From the NCBI GenBank assembly GCA_951213105.1, contig OX578148.1, forward strand, positions 143,040,043 through 143,104,042: a stretch of DNA of 64,000 bases, given 5' to 3'. The stretch is from Amaurobius ferox (lineage: Eukaryota; Arthropoda; Arachnida; Araneae; Amaurobiidae). A program made the position numbers and the translations under genes. The notes below the pieces were generated by a model. That model was not told where the DNA came from. It made no database searches and saw only the letters and a program-made list of their open reading frames with translations. Below, piece after piece: positions 53,437 through 64,000 of this stretch. Within the stretch, counting starts at the first letter, position 1. Every line of letters starts with the position of its first letter.

Positions 53437-53442
53437 AGTACC
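53437..53442. repeat. right 6-bp target-site duplication AGTACC
   Basis: Direct copy of 40762-40767 immediately outside the right TIR. Confidence 0.85.
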
Positions 53443-53810
53443 CTATAAATAACGGTAGCCAAACTAAGCGTGAACATGCATTTCTACACACAATGCCATT
53501 GATGCACACAAAATAATAAAGTTAAAAAAATAATTGACCTATAATAAATGCACATACCGTCAGAGTCTGCGGTACGCATGCGCAGATTTGCACCCCTAGG
53601 AAAGGCTCAAACTAAAGTAAATTTACTTTTGCATAATGCAATAATAACAGCAATCTTTAAGCAATTGGTATTGGAATTTAACATAAAACAGACTACATTA
53701 AGAACCTCACTCCATTTTACCTTATTAAACAAAACCTGTCCAACAAAATTTTTTCACAAATGTACCCATTCTAAAACCCTGAACTACCGTCATACAAAGT
53801 CAGAAAACTT
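53443..53810. other. spacer right of the Polinton-type element
   Basis: No recognised feature; a 100-codon open stretch at 53548-53850 resembles nothing known. Confidence 0.4.
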
Positions 53811-53817
53811 AAAAACA

Positions 53818-54045
53818 GGATCTCATGCTTCAATAACCGAAGCAATATAACAGCAAGTATTGGAATTCAATCACCGACAATAGTTCCGAACGTTTTCAAA
53901 CCCAAATAGGATCTCATGCTTCAATAACCGAACAACAGGACCCGCTCAAAACAGGATCTCATGCTTCAATAACCGAAGCAATATAACAGCAAGTATTGGA
54001 ATTCAATCACCGACAATAGTTCCGAACGTTTTCAAACCCAAAGAG
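53818..54045 (+). repeat. tandem duplication, ~137-bp period
   Basis: AGGATCTCATGCTTCAATAA...GCAATATAACAGCAAGTATT...CCGAACGTTTTCAAACCCAA occurs at about 53818-53907 and 53956-54043, with a partial copy between (53909-53935). Confidence 0.9.
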
Positions 54046-56740
54046 AAGACAGCCGATTCTGGTACTCAAAGAACGAGCGAATGAGAAGCCAACTTGGCAA
54101 GAGATTTCCCGCTCCTCGCATCAAAGAAAACGGTCTCTGCACTCGAGGAAAGGAGCAGCATACCGTAAATGAGCATCCGGCCAGACGGAAGTTGCTGCTC
54201 CCTCGTCACTAAAGATACAGGACTGCGCGTATTTAATTTCTTTAACGCCAATTTATTTATATTTGGGCCATCTATTGACAATATGGAAAGATTATTGAGG
54301 GCAACTCATGTTGTTTCAAATTTTCAAGCAAAGTGTCTTTCACATCTTTTATTACTTCTGCTGTTACACAACCTAGAAGTACACTTGTTAAATAAGCATA
54401 TTCAACCCTGTTTTTCGATAACTAGTACTGTACATACACATAAAATTCCTTTTTTTCCTGAGCAGTAGTAGTTTCGCCAAATGTAAGTGAATATGTGTTG
54501 TCAATATTTTGTTGTATATCTCTTAAGAGCACAGAAGTGAAACAGGGAGTCATTCCATGGGATATAATGTAAGATGTTTTTTGTTTTTTATCCGGAATGG
54601 CATAACATATGACAAAAAAATTTCCTAAAAAGTAGGAAATAAGTAAAAATTTTTAAAATGTAGAAAGAGTATGAACCTGCATTATTAAATCACACAAAAT
54701 TTGGAATTTAAAATATTCATGCATTAGTTCTTATTAGTTGCACATAATATTTATATAATCAGAAGTATAACCTGTAATGTTGAAAATTACAATTATAATT
54801 CAAAATTCATTTACGATGGGTGCTTTTGCAAAATTAATGACTTTTAAGGGGTTTTCTTTTTCACTTTGTGAAGGATTGAATATCTAATGACTTACTAACT
54901 TTGAAGGAGGGGGGGGGGGGTTGAGCTTAGATTAATGTTAAATTTTTAAGTTTTAATAACATTTGAGCAAGAGAAATGGATTCACTTTAAGACTAGTGCA
55001 AAGTAATTAATTCTAAAAATTGAAATATACTTTAGATGTATATAAAATTAAAAAAATAATTAGCAGTACATTTTATTTTGTGAATATATATTTTTCCATT
55101 CTAAATCAATCGGAATAAACTAATGATTCTTCTTGTGAACAATGCTCGATTATAAAACAAAAATTGAATAAAATTTCGATTTAAATGAATACTTAAAATT
55201 GTGTTAGAGGGGAGGAAATGTCTCGCCCTGTAATAGTCCCTTTCTTTACTAGGCTCTTGAGGACTTTCCTGGAAACCCTGTGTATACAGAGAGAGAGAGA
55301 TTAATGTATTCATAACCGAAGTAATTCTAGAGCTTTGTAAAAATGAAAACTGGATTTTATTATTTATAGAAATGCTTATACCTACTGCATTTCGTTGAAT
55401 TTTCAGAAAAAATATTTTTATCCGACCAATCCGCTATCCCCCAAAATTAAATCCTAGGTGCACCACTGAATTTTTACGTATTAATAAAATCATTTTATAC
55501 TAATTGCAGCTGAATTTCCATCTAAAAGCAGTAAAAAAGTTTGCAGAATATCAAACACGTTTCTACTAGACGTTAGAGCTGCATATTAGCACTCACCACT
55601 GGCCAATTAGCAAGTAACATTTAAAAAAATAGCCAGTAAGAAAATGTGCAACACTCAATCAAACTGGTGAATAAACTGTTTTCGGACTTGGCAAACTTTG
55701 ATGTTAGCAAAACCAAAAAGCTCACAATTTTTAAATTGCCTTATTCACCAGTCACCACTTTCTATAAAATTTGCATACAGAGTCATGCCAATCTTATTAG
55801 ATTGAAAGAAAGTACTAAAATAGTATTAGAATTCGGAAAACTTGAAATAGAAAATAGGTTTAGGTGGAAAAAACAGCCCAGTTGAAATAATTTTGAAAAA
55901 CTGAAATGGTCGATTATAATATAAGGTAACTAACAAGAAATGAGCAAAGAAAATAAAGTTTAAAAATATAAATCTAGGTCATAGATTTAATCTTGAATTT
56001 TAAATTGAAGTATTTCAAAACGCAATTATAATATACTTCAAATACGAGTAAAATTAAACATAATTACGTCAGTTTTGTAAAAAAAACCATAATTGAGATG
56101 CAAAAGCAAAATCTATTTGAAGATGAAAAGCAAAATTTTGTTAATAATCACAGATAATTACATATAAAGATGTGGGTCAGGAAAGTTTCCTGGAAATGGA
56201 ACATTTTAAGCTATGGTTTTTCCGTAAAATTTTCCACATTTTATATATTTTTTTTCTTTTTCCCTAATTCATTTGAAAATGAAATGCAATTCTATGCCGA
56301 ACTGGGTTCTATCTCAATTGCTTATCGCCTTGAGCCCTTTCGGTGGTTCGTTTCTCTATGCAAAACACTTTCTTCATTTCACACTAACACCTTTATTAAT
56401 TGAACTATTTACACACATATTCATATTCACAGATTCAAATTGATACATCATAATACTCGGGACTCCGCGAGTTCCATCGTCCTTTCAGATCAGAGTTCAG
56501 AAAGCAAGTTCCTCGTTCTTCCCTCCAATTTCTGCCCCTTGACCCCCGCAGTATCAAATTGCGCGGCCAGCTGTACAACTTTCGAGGAAGCAAGATGGCG
56601 GACCGAGAATAACATTTCCCCAGTCCTCTTGGCAAGGACAGGGAGGGGGTTCGTGACAAATACCATTTCCACACTCGCTTTACAAGAAGTCTAACTTTAG
56701 AAGTTGATTATTTAATAATTATTAGGTGGTATCACGTTTA
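54046..56740. other. AT-rich region without assigned genes
   Basis: Two higher-GC patches (54055-54230 and 56430-56690) look like pieces of retroelement ends or untranslated regions but carry no domain. A poly(G) run lies at about 54908-54920. Confidence 0.4.
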
Positions 56741-56750
56741 CTTCAATATA

Positions 56751-57655
56751 CAGTCACGGACAATGAAAGTTGCACACCAAGAAGAAAGCATAGGATGAAC
56801 CTGAAATTTTATTGATGGAAGGATACAGATGAATGACATACATGATCACAAAAACAGCGAAGCAGAACACGTACAGAGGAAGCTGTGGCACACAGTCCAG
56901 TCACCCTCAATAGCGCGTCGCACAGCCTCGTGCTACGATACAAGCAGCAATACGGTCCGGCATGGTGTCGAACAGACGCCTGATGTTGTCCTGCGGCAGA
57001 CGAGACCACTCTTGTTGGACGTTACGTTCCAAATCCTGAAGTTTGCGGCAACGAGGCAGCTGGCGTTTCAACTGGTTCCACACATGGAGCGGGCAGGCCA
57101 TGGAAGTGTCTGGACATGACTCAGGCAGGACTGGGCGACCCGAGTCGTGTGCGGCCGGGCATTATCCTGCTGGAATTGCGCACCTGGAATCCCCGCAACT
57201 AATGGAAGCACATGGGGACATAGAATCTCATCCATGTACCGCTGGCCCGTCAATGTTCCAGGTACCACTACTAGAGCAGATCGACTGTCGTAGGCTATGG
57301 CTCCCCAGCCCATAATGCCTGCAGTGGGGCTGGTGTGGCACTCGGTAACGAGGTTGGGATTGTGGCGTTGTGCAGGGGACCTCCACACGCGGACATGCTG
57401 ATCATCGGTCCCCAAAACGAAGCGGCACTCGTCGCTGAACATTGCTAATTTGTGGCGTTCCACGTTGCTCCGGCCCGGCACCACTGCAACCGGAGCCGCC
57501 AATGCTCCCGTGTTAACGGCAGCACACGTAAGGGACGCTGGGATCGCATATTCGCATCCTTCAGGCGTCTAGATATGGTTCGTGGGCACACAGGAGCCGC
57601 TACGTGTGCCTGTATCGCGGATCGGGTCGCCGTGGGCTGTATGCGGAAGGCCTAA
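56751..57655 (-). pseudogene. Tc1-like transposase relic, nearly full-length
   Basis: Minus strand. 57655-57510 reads in pieces as the second HTH and linker (PTNHI, RPLR-like). 57502-57068 is an open 144-codon run with FSDECRFVLG (first catalytic Asp), IMGWGAIAY, and QQDNARPHT (second Asp), ending LPWPARS. A frameshift then leads to HVWNQLKRQLPRC (57082-57040; the region normally SPIEHVW) and the terminal helix to about 56910. An element end CAGTCACGGACAATGAAAGT lies at 56753. The first HTH and 5' end are missing, and frameshifts inactivate it. Confidence 0.88.
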
Positions 57656-57679
57656 AAAGTATACTAAGCCAGACATCCG

Positions 57680-57770
57680 CCTTTTAAATCAGACGCCAAA
57701 CGTTGTTTTATCGCCAGCGATACCCGAAGGAGCGCGCTTTCTCTCAAGGTTACTATAGCAGCCACCTCAA
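57680..57770 (+). repeat. fragment related to the outer end of repeat A
   Basis: ACGCCAAACGTTGTTTTATCGCCAG matches 30685-30710 (+) and the complement of 63510-63530 with few differences (20-base core CGCCAAACGT.G.TTTATCG). Confidence 0.65.
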
Positions 57771-57799
57771 AAGAAAGGACTCTGCAATTTGGTTCATCT

Positions 57800-58005
57800 T
57801 TTTATAGGATATATAACTTACAATTTAGCAATATAGACACACGTTTGAAATGGATTATCTCTTAGATTGGAATTAAATTAATTCAATATTGATTAGATTA
57901 AAAGAGCCGATATATAGCTTACAATTAAGCAATATAGACACTTTTTAAATGCATTATCTCTTAGATTAGAATTAAATTGATTCAGTATTGGCTCAATTAA
58001 AGAAT
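57800..58005 (+). repeat. tandem duplication, ~103-bp period
   Basis: ATATA.CTTACAATT.AGCAAT through TTAGAATTAAATT(A/G)ATTCA occurs at about 57806-57890 and 57912-57990. Confidence 0.85.
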
Positions 58006-58400
58006 CATTTTATTATTTTCTAATGCTATTGTATAGAGGAAGTTCACGGATAATCACGACATTTAGACGAAAAAATACACTTAAAGTCACCATGAACACA
58101 TTTCGAACAATTTGGGAAATATTTCCATCAGTGTGTGTGTGTATCTGTGGGGTGAGGATGCACTTATCACTACGGCAATTTATATGTAGATGCATTCTAT
58201 AGAAAATTAGAAACAGGTAGAATATTTTGTAATAAATGGGATTAAAACATTATTCAAAATTAAAGATCTTAAATTAGAGAGAGTACGTACAGCCATGAAA
58301 TAAAAATTAGAATTAGGTAGATCATCATGTAATTAACGTGATTAGAATACGGATGAAAGGGAGGAAGGGAGACACAGAGAGAAAGAGTGTGTGTGTGTAG
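58005..58400. other. spacer with a short GT tract
   Basis: Contains (GT)n at about 58132-58142 and a repeated AAATTAGAA..AGGTAGA. No gene. Confidence 0.45.
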
Positions 58401-58403
58401 AAG

Positions 58404-58459
58404 ACCCAGACCGTCCGACTCGTCCAGGGGACTAAGAGCAGCTATTTGGACGGCCGGAG
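58404..58459 (-). mobile_element. SINE 3'-end fragment
   Basis: On the minus strand CCGGCCGTCCAAAT, a diverged middle and GTCGGACGGTCTGGGT match the SINE body near 27474-27525. The tail is replaced by GT repeats. Confidence 0.65.
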
Positions 58460-58572
58460 AGTGTGTGTGTGTGTCAAAATATAGTACGATCAAAATATAG
58501 TGTGGTAACTGCGTGCAAAAAACTCTGAATGAATGATGGAGAGCGTCAAATACTTCGGATTTGATTCATTTA

Positions 58573-59064
58573 ATACATTAAAGACTTCGCATTTACGTTC
58601 AAGTTATAATTGAATAATGCGTTAAAGTTATAGCTCTAAGGCAATGAATTGATTTTTACTTTCATATATATAGGCGAAAATCAAGCAACCTTGACCACGA
58701 ATCAGACGTTTTTAAAGTCATGCATGTATGTGTTTTATGTGTGTGCGTGCCAGAGTGTGTGTGTGCATATGTGTGTGCGTGAGTGTGCATGTGTGAGCAC
58801 GTGTATCTGTCAGTGAGTCTGTGGAGATGATATCTCACGAACGAATGAAGCGATTCGAACGAAATTTGGAACAAAATTATAATTAGGGAAAACCGGAAAC
58901 CTGTTGCTTAATATTAGAACATATATTAACAAAATAAGATTTCTTTTAGCTAAATGCTAAAAAAAACTAACATAATTTAAACCTTTATTTGGAACTTGCA
59001 TCTCCTTCAAGGAAAAAATAACAATTTATAGTTTGCGATTATGAAGACTTCCTAACTTGTCAAT
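58573..59064 (+). repeat. repeat B, right copy
   Basis: Mirror of 37078-37318 plus an internal ~250-bp part that includes GT-rich DNA (58735-58800) and GATGATATCTCACGAACGAA, shared with the copy at 14745-15010. Confidence 0.85.
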
Positions 59065-59086
59065 ATATATATATATATATATATTC
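59065..59086. repeat. (TA)n microsatellite
   Basis: Separates repeat B from the 3' end of the minus-strand Penelope-like relic, as in the left arrangement. Confidence 0.9.
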
Positions 59087-59545
59087 CTCAAGTACAATCA
59101 AAATGAAATATAAAATCCAAGGAATAGTAAGGCGCATTTGCTGCTCTTTCTAAGCCTCAAAGTACAATAAGAAAAAATGAGTTTGAAAATGGATTAATAC
59201 AATTAGAAGTTGTGTGTTTACGGGGTTGTAGAGAGGTTAAGGGGGATTGCGACCCCTTTTCCTGGTTTAAGCATGCTTTTAATCCCAAGAAACACTCCCA
59301 GAAACCACTACACGCCCGAAACAACAATCAACAGTATGCCAAGGGAAAAAAACGGAATCCCGAAATGAAGATCTTAAAGTCACAAGAACATATAAAAGCA
59401 TATAAAATGAAACAAGTATGAATAAAAATATATTCTAACCATGTATAAAGTTTTAAAAAGGATGTTCGTAGATGCGCTACGTCGTCAGAAGTCCATAGAA
59501 GAAACACATGATAAATTCCAGATGTAGAGATAGAAAAGCTCATGG
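59087..59545 (-). other. 3' region of the minus-strand Penelope-like relic
   Basis: Non-coding tail. At 59464-59488 on the minus strand CTGACGAC-GTAG-CGCAT-CTAC-GAAC resembles a hammerhead core. Confidence 0.5.
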
Positions 59546-61805
59546 TTACAGTGTATCTAATTCCAAACGGGTAGAGTTGAGTTGTAGCAAATCATCAAAA
59601 TTAGCATATATTTCTTTATGGTACTTTTTACAATATGCCATATAATAATGTCTTATGAAACGAGGTGGGTATGAATGTTTTAAGGCTTCCATTATTAGAC
59701 GTCGTATGCAAATATCAATCTGTTTATCACTTGAATTTAAACGTCTGTATCTTGCAAAATGATTAATGATCACATTACGTTGTACATTTATACTCATATT
59801 AGTATTCCAATGAGTGAAGTAATTGATTGTGCAATTAAAATTACGTCTTTTATCAAATATCTTATAACACAGTTTTTCTTGATGATCATAATATATAGTG
59901 ATATCCAAGAAATCTATTTCTTCTATGTTATGTTCAGATTCTATGAGTTCCAAGTTAGATGGATAAAAACTAAAGTCAAATATAAAAGTTCTATCAGATA
60001 TTCCAATTAAAACATCGTCAACGAAGCGGAAATATGGCATCTCGTTAATAATTTGAGTTCCTTGTTCATACTTTGATAAATAAAAATCGGCAAGTAGAGA
60101 TGAACAACCCCCTCCCATGGGTATGCCGTTGATTTGTTTATAAAATCCAGATCCATTGTATAAAACGTTTTCGAATATGACCAATTTAATAAGGTTTTTA
60201 AATCTATTTTTGTCATATTGTAAATGTAAATCAGATGCCAAATATGTTTCCATCAAAATCTCAAACAAGTCTTGCAAATTAATGTTGTTAAATGAGTTTT
60301 TGAAATCATAGCTTCTAAAATAAAAATGATTTGGGAATGTTTTTAACTTTTCAACAACTTCGTAGCTGTTATTCACCATAACGGTGCCATTGGTTTGAAT
60401 TTTCTTCATTATAGGTGTCAATAGCTTTAACAAAATTTGATTTGCTTTGGTTAAGTAAGTATGACATCCAATAGTTACTGGTCTGAATTTAATAGGCTTT
60501 TTATGGATCTTAGGTATCAGAACTAAATATGGGAATTTAACAGTTGTAATGTTAATTCCAATACGTTTATAAAGAGCTGTTATGCGGTTAACAGTAATAG
60601 TATAATTACCTAGAATTTGTTTGTACATATTGCTGTCCTTATAGCAAGTTCTTAATTTTTCAACATAAAATTGTTTGCAGGTAAATTGTTATTTACTTTA
60701 TCCATATAGGATATGACGTACTTGTTCTGGAATTCTTCCAAAACTGCTTTGTTGATATTTTCAGAAGCACAATATTGTTTTCGTAAGTTATAGTTCTTCT
60801 TAAAGGCATTATATATGCTATATCTCCATTCATGTAAAGATGCAATAGGGAAACTGTATTTGATCGCCATTCTGTAAATAAATTGATCAATTTCTTTATA
60901 AAAGGTTTTTTCAACAGTGTTGAAATCTTGTTGTCTAAATTTAAGAAGAATGATTTGCAATCGATATATCTCCAGTAACGATATGTTTGTGATCTTGATT
61001 GCACAAAAGATGGTTTTTATACTGACATTTATAATTAATGTGATTGCCTAGATTCTTACTGAGCATATTATAGTTGAATATTTTTCTTCCATTAGTCTTG
61101 TCAAATCGAAATGTTAAACAGATTTCAGTGTGTAACATCGGCAATAGAAAGTTGAACTGGTGTAGAATATCCTTAAATGGGATATGATCAAAGGTTTTGT
61201 TACCAAATGTGACGATAAAATATTCCCTATTTATTTCAGCAACTAGTTTTTCCAAATTGATGCCACAATGCTTGGCACGTATTTTAAAGCAGTTATAAAA
61301 GGTAGCGATGTTTGCAGCATGTCATTAATAGCTTCATGTTCTTTTAAAATTGGAATTCTTTTCCATTCGTTCCATAGATGTCGGATGTACTTTTTCTTTA
61401 TGCCATATACATAATTCTTAATCCAGTTTGATTTAATTTGTGTATAGTTTCGGATTTCAGAAAGGTATCCCTTTAATTTTCTTTACGTAAGCTAATAAAC
61501 CAATACGTTTTTTGTTGCCCGCTCTTATGCCTCTTTTTGGTTTTATAGCTGATTGTTGAATGTAGTCAGTAGGTGGATTCTTAAAATGTATATAGTAATT
61601 CAAGTTAAAGGTTTTTGCAAAATTGATCGAGTTTAGTCCATTTGGAAACATCGTATTCCGCTGTAGAATGTGCATATTCCCCCACCAAAGTCGAGTTGTT
61701 AAATCAGGTACTAAGTCGAGGATTGTAACTGATATATTTGTAAATCCGTGGGTAGAAAAATGTCTTAATTCCAAATTGTTTTCAGAGGGAGAATCACATC
61801 CATAA
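59546..61805 (-). pseudogene. Penelope-like element (Naiad-type) relic
   Basis: Same domain order as the element at 33373-35928 but clearly diverged in protein sequence. 61774-61457 holds the second half of GIY-YIG (LELRHFSTHGFTNISVTILD, with the catalytic-Glu segment altered to RLWWGN). 61255-60941 holds the middle part (CNQDHKHIVTGDISI). 60960-60652 follows in another frame. 60628-59546 is an open 360-codon run with LIPKIHKKP, motif A YDFKNSFNN, motif B GIPMGGGCSS and motif C FVDD, ending LNSTRLELDTL. The start of the GIY-YIG is missing, repeat A abuts at 61798, and at least three frame breaks make it inactive. Confidence 0.88.
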
Positions 61806-63551
61806 ATATGAAATTAGTGAGATTTTACATTCTACGGCATAAATATACCTTTAAATCGGTATACAAAAATTTAAGTTTATTTAGTCCTTCAGATCCATAA
61901 TTGTTATATTAGATCCATTTGTGTCACGGACAAAACTGAGTGTAAATGTATATTGTTCACAACCCACTTAAAACTGTAAGTCACAGACAATTTATCTCAT
62001 GTGTGTACAAAAAATAATAATATAATTTTACTCCAAATAATTTTGAAATGCAGATTTTGGTTGGAAAATTTTACAATTTGCCATTGTTTTAAACGATTTT
62101 TTTTTTAAATATCTATTTCGTAGGATTTAGATGTTTAAAAAAGTATAGTGGCTAATATGGATGCAGCATGAAATTACGGAGGAGGTAGGGTCCATGAAGG
62201 ATTTCCACTTCTTGTACTGGAGAGAGATGTCACTTCCTATTCAAAAATTTACATTTTCATTTCAACATCTGTTTTTCAGACTTTGCTTTAGGTACAGCTT
62301 AGATGAAGATTGATATAGATTAAACATTGAATTCCGGAGGGGTTGGTAGGGTTTACTAAGGATTTCCTAGTATGAATATGTAACTTCTGGTTTTTCCAAT
62401 AATTCATATGACTGTATGAAATAAGTGTGCTAAAAAGTATAGAAATACTTAATAGCTCTTTCGAAATTGAAGTGTACACATCACTTTCCATTGCATAAAG
62501 GCTCTTTCATATTTTTATAATTTTTTGTATTAAAAATTTCAATTTTGCCAAACTTAGGCGTAAAAATCATTGTAAAATATATTACTAATTTGAATGAACG
62601 ATTACACTTACGTAAGTTGCTGGAAATGTAATTGGCCAGAGAACTTTTAAATGCAAAGTGCAATTAATTTTGATATTTGTTTACCATATTTAAATTAGGA
62701 AATATTTTTATTTATTTTCCAATAACATTTAAAATCCTTCTATTTAATAAAAAAATATTTAAAATTAAAATAATTTAAAAGTATAAAAGCATTAAAATTT
62801 TACCCGATTTTAATTTTTTAAGAAAATTTTCTTGAAACTATCATGTCGCAAAACCCTAAGAGTTCCGCAGAACAAACACATCTTCAAAAACGCTGCATTA
62901 TCCTATGTGTGTCGGAAAAGCAACATTGCTCCCACAAACTGAAAAATGACAAGCAAATTTCTTTAAAATATTACAAATTTTGCATTTTTAAAATGCCAAA
63001 TATTTCCTCCTTTCAAATAATCTTCAAATTTCGTTACGGATTCTTGTACTATATAAGAATTGAATAATATACGGATTCTACACATATATTTACTGCGAAA
63101 TCTCTCATAGAATCGTTTTATTCAAATAATAAATTATATGTATGTCGAACATTTCTTTAACTAATTTCAAACAATCCGTATGCAGTACACAAAGTTCTTA
63201 AATACATGTATTTTAATAGTATTACTTGAAAACCACATTAGTCGGATTGTTATTTGATTTATAAATAATCAAACCAGTATTTGAAATACTACTGTATACT
63301 TTGATAAGTTTCCTAACATCTTCCTTTATAATCTGATACAAATAATCTTCTAAACAATTTTCTAGATAATCTGTTACAAATAAGTAATCTGATACAAATG
63401 TATCTAACGACATCCTCATATACAATCAAATTATGAACAATATTCTTTATTAAACAATTCGTCTTTCCCCCTCCAATTGCAGGTGTAGCCAGAATAAACC
63501 AGAACTGGCGATAAAACGACATTTGGCGTGTGGCATGAGAGATTACTTCTA
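61798..63551 (-). repeat. repeat A, right copy
   Basis: Mirror of 30662-32322. It has about 100 bp more, including short local duplications of AATCTGATACAAAT and TCTAGATAATCTGTTACAAA near 63330-63400. Inner edge TTTACATTCTACGGCATAAA, then the Penelope-like relic. Confidence 0.88.
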
Positions 63552-63850
63552 AATGGACTGAATCCGCATACGTTCTGCCTTATCGCGGGCTCTAATCCTC
63601 TCTACTCGTGGTATGCCTGGTCCGTCCAGAGCCGGTCCTCCGTGTTTGGGTAACCAGTGCTCCCAACACCGGACCAGTGCTCCCAACACCGGACGGCATA
63701 GTCCGAACGATCCACCTGACGGGCTATCCAGCGCGCTGACCACCCTGCGGTTATCAGTCCAATGATCAGGCCTCTCTCGAAGTCCGTCAGTTCCGTATAT
63801 CGACGCTTCTGGCGCCTAACTGCCATTCTTTTCACTCCGTACTGGTGCTT
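63552..63850 (-). pseudogene. Tc1-like transposase relic (first HTH)
   Basis: Minus strand from about 63835: MKRMAVRRQKRRYTELTDFE..., then GLITAGWSARWIARQVDRSD, the first helix-turn-helix of Tc1-like transposases. A 20-bp tandem duplication (CCAGTGCTCCCAACACCGGA, 63653 and 63673) breaks the frame, and the rest is cut off where repeat A begins. It is the only Tc1 relic here with a believable N-terminus. Confidence 0.8.
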
Positions 63851-64000
63851 GCGTCGGCCGAAGCTTCTAGCGTTGATGGAGCGTCAACTACAAGCTGGTT
63901 TATAATGCCGCTGGCTCATGCTTGCAGCGCCACTCAAGGGTGTACGGTCATACGCAATCACACCAGACTGGGACCATTTGCATACCATCCCGCCCTCTAG
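63851..64000. other. 5' flank of the Tc1-like relic
   Basis: Likely the element's untranslated leader. Its terminal repeat is not identifiable before the window ends. Confidence 0.35.

Noticed and set aside
53548..53850. 100-codon plus-strand frame
   Set aside because: Overlaps the 137-bp duplicated segment at its end and has no recognisable features.

Overview
This is an AT-rich (roughly 30-35% GC by eye), repeat-dominated stretch of an animal nuclear genome. Spliced genes, a Na+/H+ antiporter of the animal SLC9B type, several Tc1-like transposase relics, an hAT relic of the SCAND3/ZBED kind, N-terminal-GIY-YIG Penelope-like elements and a tRNA-type SINE fit an arthropod. The Tc1 and hAT sequence style suggests a spider or other arachnid, but this is inference.

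Layout. 1-3.07 kb: decayed Ty3/gypsy pol plus 3' LTR (+). 3.15-4.0 kb: gag-protease remnant of another LTR element (-). 5.17-6.15 kb: a third gypsy integrase relic. 6.48-7.26 kb: hAT relic. 7.48-8.22 kb: foldback element. Two exons of the only host gene I can defend, an SLC9B-like sodium/proton antiporter, lie at 8951-9028 and 18542-18799 (+). Its 9.5-kb intron holds a Tc1 relic, a truncated SINE with target-site duplication (TSD), a ~280-bp tandem repeat, a cysteine-rich coding scrap and palindromic repeats. 19.03-26.32 kb: about 40 copies of a 181-bp satellite with a ~2.9-kb higher-order duplication. 27.14-27.56 kb: a composite 5S rRNA-tRNA SINE with TSDs.

30.66-63.55 kb has a nested, mirror-like layout. 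Outermost is a 1.7-kb repeat (A) in inverted copies. Next come two Penelope-like elements in opposite orientation, one with an intact 851-codon frame (33373-35928) and one broken (59546-61805). Next is a shorter inverted repeat (B). Near the centre sits a 12.7-kb Polinton/Maverick-type element (40768-53436).

The central element is the most interesting object. It has 6-bp TSDs (AGTACC), terminal inverted repeats (TIRs) of about 2.2 and 1.7 kb beginning AG, a spliced zinc-finger/protein-primed-type family B DNA polymerase with all exonuclease and polymerase motifs, and, on the opposite strand inside a polymerase intron, an AlkB-like dioxygenase fused to a PC4-like ssDNA-binding domain. The genes flank a dense array of CACGTG and GATAAG sites that could act as a shared promoter. 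The integrase, ATPase, protease and capsid genes of ordinary Polintons are absent, so it looks like a reduced, non-virion derivative whose integration machinery is supplied in trans. Each TIR also holds a tRNA-Arg(UCU)-like sequence and subterminal iteron-like repeats.

The right end (56.75-57.66 and 63.55-63.84 kb) holds more Tc1 relics. The remaining gaps are AT-rich DNA with simple repeats and no recognisable genes.
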